From the NCBI GenBank assembly GCA_947172415.1, contig OX359198.1, positions 2,573,401 to 2,637,400 of the forward strand: a stretch of 64,000 nucleotides of DNA. Reading direction: 5' to 3'. Shown here one piece after another: positions 23,201 to 35,200 of the stretch; position 1 is the stretch's first letter, and each line of letters begins with the position of its first letter. Position numbers and translations under genes: made by a program. The stretch comes from Chondrosia reniformis. Taxonomy: Eukaryota; Porifera; Demospongiae; Chondrillida; Chondrillidae. The notes under the pieces are model-generated. The model made no database searches. It saw nothing but the letters and a program-made list of their open reading frames with translations, and had not been told where the DNA came from.

Positions 23201-26200
23201 TGGCTTATTTGCTGCCCTGTAATGTAATGTACATGTACACGTATACATTCAGTCAAACCTCATCAAGTACAGTGAAATGGGTTAGGAAGCAAAGACCTGG
23301 TACACATTAGCTGCATTTAAAATAGACGCACATTTGTAATGTTTTAGGAAAGTATGTGTCGGGTGATGACAGCAGTGCATTTATTATATTTTAGTGTTTA
23401 AGGGTTCACTATAATAAGGTTAGATATATGAGCATTACAAGTAATCATACGTTTGTAGCTAATTTCTTAACAAAGGCCACATATAATATGTTGTCTGATG
23501 TGCAGTAGCTTGTCCTAGTGAAAGTACGTACATCATTTCCTAAAAACTTGTCATATATACTGTACAATACAAGACAACACAAAACAGAGCACAAGAGGAG
23601 GAAAAATATGTGACATAAAAATGTCTGATTTTGATCCAGAGAGCAATTATACAGTAAATATACATGTACATTGCAATAAAACTGTATACAGTCAGAGCTG
23701 TCTAAGTTACGGACACCTCCGTCTACCGGGCATTTGTTTTCCGTATGAGTGGCCAGTTTATCATGTGAATCGCTGTGAATCGCTGCGAATCGATGTAGCT
23801 TTTTTTAGTGCCAGATTTATTTTTAAGTTTCAATAAAGCAGAAGAATCTGGGATCTAATTCAAAGCAGTTTGGTAGAAAACGCATATTATTTATATATGT
23901 AGTCCAGCTTTGTGTACATATAGTACATGTAAGTTTGTTATATTCAGTATTATTTCTGAGATACGGGAAAATTAAGAGTACCACACTGCCCGGATAAGCA
24001 AGATTTTATTGTAGTTACATAAGTGAAATTGTGTGTCTTTTTGTATAAATACGTACATGTACCAAGATCCAACAAAACAAATACTTATTAACCCCATGTG
24101 AGCATACAACACTTAAATGTATATATAAATTTGTATACGTACATTATGCTCCATTGCCATGGCAACCAGCTGATAACAAGGCAGAGTTATCTACGTATAC
24201 AGTGCAAATTGCTGAATAGGGAGATGTACATATGAAAATGTAAATACAAGAGTAGTGAAGCAAATCGTCCCCCTTTGTTAAAGAGTTGCCCCACTTGAAT
24301 TTGAGTTGCCACTTAATCAAAGTATGACACTGCCCATGCAAATTTTAAATGTCAATTTTTGCCCCCACCCCCCCCCCCCCCCAACAAAAGTTTCTGGATG
24401 AAACCTTGAAATTGTTGTGCACCAGCAAACCAGGTTGTCTGCAAGTGTGGACACATAAGCAATGATAAGTAGAAATGCATGGTCCGGTTTAAATTCCAAT
24501 GCATAGGAATGCAGGCTATTGCTTACACAAAGTATCTGTTCTGTGATCCAATTTTCTCCATTGCCTGTAAAGAGCCCATACCTGCACATCAAAGAAGTTT
24601 TACTTAATACAATTGCAGATAAACGTGTGTCACATATTTCAACTGGATGTACTTGTCTAACTTAATTAATTAACATTGTTCTATTTAGTTTAATCAACAC
24701 ATTAACAAGATCCCTAGTCCCTGTAGCCCAGACTGCTACATATTTTACCTCCATACTTACTTCATGATGTCACACAGTCTGGTGAATAGCCCATAACCAC
24801 TTTGTTTTGAGGGAGTGTGATTAATTGTAGCAATATACATAATCACATTGTAAATAGTGGAAAGTAGGCACTTGGATAACTGATTAGCAAGTATGACATG
24901 GTAGATTCTGACAAACAATTAGAAAACATGTTAAACAATAAGTGTAACCTTTATGTTAAGGGCAATTCATTTCCTGACTTATTCTCCATTACAACCCGTT
25001 ATGAGGTGTGAATACAATTATAACCATGGTAACTGAATATTAATAAGCCACCAAGTTCTAGTGGCTCAGAATAAAAAATAAAAAGGTATAGGCTATTCAC
25101 CAGACCCTATTTTGTCAACCAGATCATGCAAGTGACATCATCAAATAAGTATGAAAGCAAAATAAGTGAGATTAGATGATCCCTCTATCACCAACACAGG
25201 ACTAGCATTTCAACCACCAGCAGCTCTAAAACTGAGCCACAGCCACAGCCACAGCCACAGCCACAAAGAGATTCTTCCACCTTTTTCCTCCTCATAATAA
25301 CATGTACATTAGGCAAGCAATAAAACACCTTAATGGGTGACAAGTCAGTTATAACCGAGTATGCCAGCTATCATTAGGACATCCCATTGAATACCACAAG
25401 ATGCTTAAAACATAATAATACACAATAGATAGGCATATTTTTAAGTAAATACATAAATGTTTTATCTATAAATGGCAGCTTAAGCTATTGATAAGTGATT
25501 CATCCTTATTCCTACTGGATGGTCAATCTATAGGAGAAATACTATATAGTGATGATCTGACTGATTCACACAGAATACACATACATACATGGATACATGT
25601 ACGTACTTAGTACCTACACAAAATAAAGATATGTACGTGTGTACACTGTTCACTATACAGAGATATTTAAGATACATACATCCTCCAAAACAGTCATGTG
25701 ACTTCATGTACTGTAGTATGTACTACAACAACACACACATCACAAAGCAGGAATGGCGCACACGTACTGTATGTACCTCTGTACTTTTTCAATCTGGTGC
25801 CATCATCAGCAAAGTAGTACTCTCCTGGGGACTCGGTAGTACCAGCCAACAGGGAACCCATCATTACTACAGTGGGTTGCCAAGGATATCAGGTACAGAG
25901 TAAAACGAGATACAATACCTAAATATCCATCTAAGATTAAAAGTTCCAGTTTGACTGCACAGCATAAAGTAATTATAAGATTTTCAAGTGACAGCCAAAA
26001 GTGCAGACAAGACAGTCAAAAGTAGTTGCTCTACATTCTACCCTCTAGAGGTATAATAAGAGGCTTCTCTCTCTGCCACCTGTACAGGCAGGGACAGTAG
26101 TATTTACCACACAGGGCTGGATCAGGCAATGTTAAGGTGACCTGGCCAATGGGCCTACATCTAATAGGTAGATTAGTAATGGTAGTATGTAGGCAACTAA

Positions 26201-29200
26201 TGAGATGGTCTGGATAACCAGACCTTACATACGTAATATATACAAGCAGGGTTTTATGAATGAGGATAACATATGTGTTTCAGTACTGACAGCAATAAAA
26301 TAGTAGTATGTGAATGTCAGCAACGGGAGAATAGTGTTTTGGAATAACACAAAGTACCTGTTGATGCTCCCAGTGACAGTGCCTTAGCAATGTGACCAAC
26401 TGTCTGGATCCCACCATCCGCTATCACTGGGACACCTAAAGCACACACATACACATATATACATACACAAGACTAGAGAATTCACATACATATTACATAC
26501 ATACATATATACACACCAATAAAATATTGTGTAAAATTCTAAATAATAATGTGATTATTGATAAAATGGACACACTTCAAATAATAGTTGCTAGGACAAA
26601 ATCACAAAAGGGAAGAAACTCAATATTAAACAATTTCCCTATGCAGTCATAATCTTTATGTGCGTACAGTATGTACATATAGGACAAACTAAAATTTTCT
26701 GTACGTGTACAAACGTATTTGTGGTTAATATACGAGAAGACTTTACATATATGTATATGTACGTACATACCATATTTTCGAGCATGTTGTGCAACTTTGT
26801 ATACTGCAGTTCCTTGTGAGCGCCCAACAGCCAGCACCTCCTGAGTGATGCAGATTGATCCTGATCCCATTCCAATCCTCAGTCCATCAACTCCACAATC
26901 TATTAAAGTTTTAGCTTGCTGGGCAGTTACAACTATGTACAAATAGAAATACTCTTAAAATCAAGTTTGTTTTTTAGAGAGAGAATGAGATAATTTCCTA
27001 TGCAAGACAAAACATGCTTATTAAAACATCCTGCTTGAAATTCAATGATTGACAATAACTAATTTTTGGCTGTTTCCCTACTTAGACCCCATTATAAAGT
27101 CAGACATTTAACTAATTAACAAGTGCTGACAAAGTAATGGAAACAAATAGGTAGATAATTAAAGGAAATTGAAAGCCAGCTGCCACAAAGCAACAGGTTT
27201 ACTTACCATTTCCTCCTATGACTTGCAAATTAGGATAGTTCTCTTTTATGTGTCGAATCATTTCAATTTGAAATACAGAGTTTCCTTGACTGGAATCCTA
27301 ATATGGAAAATTCAATCAAATTATAAATATACTGTACAAGATAAAGAGTATCAAAACATGCTTTGGAATTTAGAGATGTATATGTATGAAAACGACTGCA
27401 AACACTCAAATGCAACTGAAAATGGCATCGTTGTTGATTTATGAGTTGTTAATTGAAAGATAAAAACATTTAAAAAATGTAATTAGAAGTAGGGATGGCA
27501 GTTCTTCCAACAGTCACTAGTACATCTGGAAAAAGTAGCAAAACAAGAAAGGGATCATGTGACAAGGATAACCATACAGAATGGCATATACGTTTGCATA
27601 TACATTGCTGGGAGCTGGGCATGGTACCCTCATTGTGGAGGGAGAGGCTGAGGTGACAGGTCTCATAGCAAAAGAACAAGGTGGCTTTCGTAAGAGGAGG
27701 GGATGTAGGGACCAATTGCTGTCACTGGTGCTATTAGGACAAACAGAAATGGTGAGAAAACCTGCAGGCATGTTAGTGGCATTCATTGACTTTGCTAAAG
27801 CATATGATAAGGTGAACCGGGAGAAGTTGTGGTCTTGTCTACAGAGTGTGGGTGTGATCGGCAGGTTTCTCAGGTTTCTACAGGCTCTTTATGAAAGGAA
27901 CATGTGCAGGGTGAAAGTGAAGGGGCATATTAGTGAGGCGTTTGAGGTACACACAGGGCTACGGCAGGGATACGTCTTGTCCCCATTACTCTTCTCCCTA
28001 TATATTAACAGTGCTGTCAGGAGGCTGAAGGAGGAGAGGTGTGGTGTGAAGTGTGGGGATGAGATTGTCCCTGGCCTGCTATTTGCAGATGATACCTGCT
28101 TGGTAGCATCAGATGTGTCTGGCATAACTAGGAGTTTAGAGGTATTGGTGGAGTGGTGTGAAGAATAGGATGTGAAGATTAATGTGGCAAAGTCTGTCAT
28201 CATGCATATCCACAAGAAGAAAGCAGAACAATGTGAGGTAGTGTATGAGGTGGAGGGTGAGGAAATCCTGATGGTATCGTCCTATAAGTATTTAGGCTGC
28301 GTGGTCGATGAGTATCTAGAGCTGACAGAGATGGTGGGAGATAAGGCAGAGAGTGGGAGGAGAGCCCTAGGAGCTTGTCTCCAGAGATGTCGGGCAGGGA
28401 TTGGAGATGTTGGAGTTGGCGTTTTCCAGAAATTGATGGGATCTCTTGTGGAGTCAGGTATGATGTATGGGGTTGGTCTAGTCATTTGGAACCCATTGAA
28501 CGTGTTCAGTTACGTACTCTCCATCAGTTCTTTGGGGTGGGCATACTTCGCCCCAAGGTATCCTTGTTATTTGAAATGAGGGCCTTACCTGTTGTGTGGG
28601 AGGTGAAGATGCGTTGTGTGAGGTTCTGGTTGAAAGTTTTGGCAAGTGAGATGTACAAAGGAAGGTTGTTAAGGAAGATTGCAAGACAGGCAGTGGAGTG
28701 TGGCAAGGGAATATGGGTAAAGAATATGGCTAAGTGTTTTGTTGAGTTTGGGTGGCAAGGTATGGATGGAAATGCCATAAAGGGCCTTAGTGAGTCAGAG
28801 ATTAGAGATATGCTATCAAGTATTGCCTGGAGGGAGGTGAGATACAGGTGGCAGAAGGAGATGGAGGAGAGGCCAAAGCTAGGGATGCTGAATGAAATAG
28901 CAGCCCTTGAGGGTGAGTCAAGTTGTGCAGTTTTGGGAAGGAAGAGAGACAGGAATATGATGATGAAGTTAAGGGGAGGTACAGCGGCATTCCAGATAGA
29001 AGTGGGAAGGTGGAAAGGAGTGGTGAGGGAAGAGAGGCTATGCAAGGAATGCAATAGTGGAGAAGTGGAAGATGTCTGCCACTGGATGCTGCGTTGCCAT
29101 GCATGGGACATCGTGAGACGGCCCCTGATGGAGCAAGTCAGTCAGTATGATGGTTTCCGAGGACAGTGTCTTGAGAAGCAGACTGCATTTGTTCTATCTA

Positions 29201-32200
29201 TGGCATGCACCAACTATTCTATTTTAAACTATATCAGTGCAATGTGGTGTGCCAGATTTGGCCTGTGATGTGAACATATTATTATATATATTATTTATAT
29301 TTATTGTCATTTATTAGTGCTACATTGGACTTTTGTAATGTCCTAGCACCTGTTGGTGTGGTGCACTCTAATCATGATATTGATTGATTGATATATATTA
29401 AACTCAACAATGTGGCCAAGTAGTTTGGTGGGGGGAGGGGGGCAGCCCCACGAGTTTTTTAAACTCGAAATACTTGTTTCACTATCCTAGATAATACATG
29501 GAATAGGGCGGCCATGTCTTTCAGCTATCCTACTCAGAGAATACACTACATTACTTCAGTCACCTAACCCCTTCTATAAAAAACATTAGAAATCTTTTCT
29601 ATTAGTCTAGCACTATCTGGACATATCTGTCCACAATCACTAAACTAGCTTTAGTCTGCTAATCCACCATCATTCCAACTAATACAAACCAACCAACAGC
29701 CTCAGTTCAATTCATACATTAGGTTGCTTCTATACAAGACTGACTTACTAAAACCACAACATCAAGTCCAGCATCAACAAGCAGATTCAGCCTATGTCTG
29801 TCCTCTGGATGTGTGCTAATGGCTGCACCAACCAGCAGCTGCTTCTTGGAGTCAAATGAAGCTAAGGGGAATTCCCTGCTCTTGCGGATATCAGTACGAG
29901 CTATCAAAGCCACAAGTTCATCATTTTCATTAACAATTGGAAGCTTTCCTGTAGACAGGTTGGATGAGGGGACATTTTGGATGAGGGGACATGTTGGATG
30001 AGCGGACATGTTGGATGAGCGGACATGTTGGATGAGGTGACATGTTGGATGAGGGGACTTGTTGGATGAAGGGACATTTTGGATGAAGGGACATGTTGGA
30101 TGAGGGGACATGTTGGATGAGGGGACATGCTGGATGAGGGGACATGTTGGATGAGGGGACATGTTGGATGAGGGGACATGTTGGATGAGGGGACATGTTG
30201 GATGAGGGGACATGTTGGATGAGGGGACTTGTTGGATGAGGGGACATGTTGGACGAGGGGATATGTTGGATGAGGGGACATGTTGGATGAGGGGACATGT
30301 TGGATGAGGGGACATTTTGGATGAGGGGACATGTTGGATGAGGGGACATGTTGGATGAGGGGACATGTTGGATGAGGGGACTTGTTGGATGAAGGGACAT
30401 TTTGGATGAGGGGACATGCTGAACCAATACACCTACGTACGTACACTAGTCAGTACTACAAACTTCAATGCAACTGATAGGAGTACTCTAAAACCACTCT
30501 CACCTTTCTTGCTTGCTTGCAGCACCTCCTGTGACTCCCTTAAGGTACAGCCGTGTCGCACAACTACCAGTTTATTCCGAGGAGTCATAACCTAAGAACA
30601 GAAATAATTTAAAGATACAGTTTGTACTAATTGACAAAGTCAATCTTTATTGGCCTTACACAAGTTTAAACTTCCTTTAAACAGACATACGTACAATGTA
30701 TACTACTACGTATATTATGCACTGTGTGTACCTCGCGTGCACTGTGTGTACCTCGTGTACTGTATGTACCTCCCGTGCACTGTGTGTACCTCCCGTGTAT
30801 TGTGTGTACCTCCCGTGTATTGTGTGTACCTCCCGTGTATTGTGTGTACCTCCCGTGTATTGTGTGTACCTCCCGTGCACTGTGTGTACCTCCCGTGCAT
30901 TGTGTGTACCTCGTGCACTGTGTGTACCTCCCGTGCACTGTGTGTACCTCCCGTGCATTGTGTGTACCTCGTGCACTGTGTGTACCTCCCGTGCACTGTG
31001 TGTACCTCCCGTGCACTGTGTGTACCTCCCGTGCACTGTGTGTACCTCCCGTGCACTGTGTGTACCTTATGCAGTGATGTATTCCACTGGTCTTCGCTAA
31101 GGAAATCTATGTCCCTGGATGTAATCATTCCCATCAGCTTACTATTCAAATCTCCATCCTCTATACACAAGCACGTACACATACACAGTTGAAATAGTAA
31201 GAGGTACTTGTTGAGTTCACAATAGAAAATTGATTAATTTTGAGCATCAGCAACACTACTTAGATACAGATGTTGAATGTTTCAACCTGTAGGTCTTCAT
31301 CACCAGTGAATGAGGAGAGATATGTACAACCAGCCACCAGATACAACTAATTCATTGGTGATGAAGATCTACAGGTGGTTTTGGCATTATTGTGGCCAAG
31401 TAGCATTGTTGATACTCAAAGATAATCAGTTTTCTACAAAGATATGTTATGTTCATTCAATATAGTGTAGCAAGCTTGATACACAATTCAGTTACATGAC
31501 ACATCATATATAATAGAGATGTACATACAATAAAATCATACTGCTCCACTGCATGCTACTTTCTGACACACCTCAGATACACTTTAAACACTCAGCTAGT
31601 TGGGTAACAGCTCTAAGTGTCACAAAAGCCTATGGTATAACGGACTAAAGATTCAACCAACATTGAGATCTAACACACAGTCAGTATAGACACATGAATC
31701 TTGTGTAACTCTGGCTCTGAAACTGGATTAACTCTTTACAGTGGTGGATCCAGAGGGGGGGTTGGTGGGGCTGCAGCCCCCCTTTTGCTGTTATGAGAGA
31801 GTTATAACTAAGTATTAAGTCACCTTTTCAAAAAAGAACCTCTCAAATTGAAGTAAATCGTTAGAAAAATTAGAATAATGGGTAGGTTCATAGTCACAAT
31901 GTTGAACTCAAGTTTACAAATGATCTCACCTGACACCTTCGTGTGCTGGCTGTCAATGAATTAGCTCTATTGTGCTACACATTACATTGTGGCAAATGCA
32001 TATATAAAAACGTTGTGATGCAAAGCTCGAGTACAACCCCCCTTTCAAAACTTCCTGAATCCGCCCCTGCTTGAGCATATAAAATTTAGAGCTAATCACA
32101 AGCAAGCTACGTATAATTCCATAGTATTAATCGATGCAACATATCAGATAAGGTATAATCTAGTGTGCACACGTATGCATTTAGGCTTACAAAGGGAGAG

Positions 32201-35200
32201 TATTCAGGTCAGGACTAAAAGGAAACCTAAAATAGTCAAAACACATTTAAACATACTGTTAAGGTGCACATTAGAATAAAGCTTGTTTCATAGCCACAAA
32301 TAGATTACAACAATGAGACTACTTCCTGAGAGCAAAAGCCAAAAAAAGTTGAACAAATAGATAAAACAATGAGATCACTTCCTATGGCGGCCATATTGTT
32401 GATTGGATCAGTAATCGTAAGATCAGCCTTTTGGGATGGAGGAAACTATTTGTGGCCTTCGGAATTCATCTTATAAATATACAAACACGAAACTGCAGCC
32501 TACAATTAATTAATGAGGGTTCACTTCCGGCTCGCCCAATTAAAAGTAACAAAGGCAGGAGAAGAATTATGGCTAGTCAACACACTAGTTGTCTCCATTT
32601 TGCTGTGGAAGTTGGTTGCAATACCATTTGAGATACTGTAAGTGAATACCCGGCAAGAATGTGCCACATGGGATGAGGTGGAGGACAAACTTGTAGGTAA
32701 TCGCTCCGGCTTCAAACCTCGAAAGGTAGTTCGTTCAGTATTATAGAAATACGTAGTTCCTAGTGTTGAGTAGGTAACAGGCATGAAGCATTTCGAAGAT
32801 GCCTCCTGTGGCATTGTACTATGTGCTACCAAGGTGTAACTCAGCTGTCTAGTCTGCAGCACTGCTAACGATTTAACAATTATGGAAGGGATGCACAATA
32901 TGTGATACACAATGGGGTACTTCAAGTCAACTGTATGCATCACACTGTTGACTTGAAGTACCCCATGTAAAACATTGTACACATTATACTACTCCACCAA
33001 ATACCTGTAATTGGAATGCCAGAGAATCCATGCTTCTTCTTAACATCTAAAACCTCCATCACAGTCGCATCAGGTGACAGACACACCGGATCAATGATAA
33101 AGCCTTGCTTATATTTCTTGACCTTTCGGACCTCCTTTGCTTGAAAGTCTGGAGAACAGTTATGATGAATGATCCCAATGCCTCCCATCAACTGGAGTAG
33201 ACAAGGAGAAAGGAATGAGGCACCTCTACAAAGATGTCAGCAATCATAACAAAGATGTCAACAATCACAACATAGATGTCAACAATCACAACAAAGATGT
33301 CAACAATCATAACAAAGATGTCAACAATCATAACAAAGATGTCCACAATTGCAACAAAGATGTCAACAATTGCAACAAAGCAGCATTGCCATTGCCTACA
33401 TACATGCGCACAGGTATGTAAACATATAAATACATAAATCATCTACACAATAATCAATGCATAAAACATACATACCGAATGTTCTCTAAAATGTAGTGTT
33501 TTTAGCAATTAAGATAGTTACAAGGTCATTGTTAAGTAGTATGGCTACATTACCACTTCTTAAAGCTATATAGTCCATAACACAAACTAGGAACCAACTA
33601 AGGATAAGAGGAACCAACTAAAGATAAGAGGAACCAACTAAAGATAAGAGGAACCAACTAAAGATAAGAGGAACCAAACTAAAGATAAGAGGAACCAAAC
33701 TAAAGATAAGAGTAACCACAACTTTACTTACTGCCATGGAAATAGCCATTGCTGATTCTACAGTAAAAGAAGAGAAAATGAAGTAATCTTTAAACATACG
33801 CTAAACTACTCATGTACGTATGTAGGCAATATACATACAATAAATAAGGCGTGAAGGAAGGATTACTACATTCCTCTCTAAAACAAGCAATATTATAGAC
33901 AATAGTTTCATAAAATGAAGTGTGAAAGTTAATTGCATTTAGGCCTGTGCAAAGGCTAGACACATGCATGGCTTTTGGGTTACAGACCACCATCTTGTAA
34001 CTTGCACACAAATGGGATAATGATATACTAAGACTTCAGCTAGAAACACGAAGTCATGCCAAGCAGGTATGAGTCATCACTGGATGATAAAATACTGTAA
34101 ATCCCTTATTATTAGCGTGCTTTTAAATTTAGCTATATTAGCGATTTGACATTTACCGCTAAAATTAGAGTTCGCTAAATATAGTATTACTACTAAATAG
34201 AGTACTACTGTAATCATTTATTACTGTAATTAACTAACAAAACCTCCATGCATTTTGTAAGTCACTAATATTAAATTTCGCTATGTAGGGGTAAAATCGA
34301 GTTTCGCTAAATTTTGGTTCCGCTTAAATAAAGGGATTTACAGTAAGCAGTTAATTGACCAAAGTCTTATTTTGACTGGGGAACCAAAGTTTAAAGTAAA
34401 ATGGCAACCGGTGACCACCTCCCAGGCATCCAAGATGGAAAAATCTCTTGAAATGATTATAATAGTATCCCCATTGGTAATTTACTTCTTCTTCACAGCC
34501 TTTGCACAGGGTATGATATACAACTACATACATACATACATACGTACCACTATTTTACTACAATCAAGTACTACAGAGTGCAAGTTACAAAATGCTCTGA
34601 TTCCTGGGACATCTACAATCAAGTTAAATAATTTTATTAACTGCACAGTATTACGTAGGTGGACAATACGTATAACATACACTCCTGCTACCATCAAACC
34701 TGACATTGAGACATTGAGATCATCACACTTATGCATAAAGAGCAATAGTTTAGAGATTGCAAGCCAGACCATCTGGTCTATCAATTACAGTACATGCAGG
34801 CCATATGTGATACTTTAATTCCCAAAAGTGCCAGTCTTAAAGGGCCTCAGTTAACAACCACAGTGTACCTTGAGAGTGAGCTAAGATATTAACGTTTCAC
34901 TACATTCATACACATGCATGGCTTTTGGGTTACAGACCACCATCTTGTAACTTGCACACAACTGGGATAATGATATACTAAGACTTCAGCTAGAAACACA
35001 GAAGTCATGCCAAGCAAGTATGTACAAGTTACAAGATAGTCTGTAACCAAAGGCCAAGTCCATGTGTGTATACACATGGCCTTTGATAACATTGCGTGTA
35101 TAAACACCTTGCTGACTGACCTGTAACAGTGTCCATTGGAGAGCTGACAAATGGAGTGCAAAGTCGAATACCTCTGGTTAGCTTTGTCTCCAACATCTAA

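Noticed and set aside
24361-24384. Poly-C run as a possible regulatory or quadruplex site
   Set aside because: It is a simple homopolymer within an intron, next to no other signal.
25195-25240. tRNA-like A and B boxes on the minus strand
   Set aside because: The boxes are only about 7 nt apart, and the A-box resemblance comes from the CCACAG repeat.
29719-30446. Long proline/histidine/serine-rich open frames in three minus frames
   Set aside because: They are translations of a 17-bp repeat, open in every frame because the unit lacks stops. Only the 29749-29948 part is real coding sequence.
30650-31192. Cysteine- and threonine-rich open frames on both strands
   Set aside because: By-products of the 20-bp minisatellite; only 31066-31160 on the minus strand is an exon.
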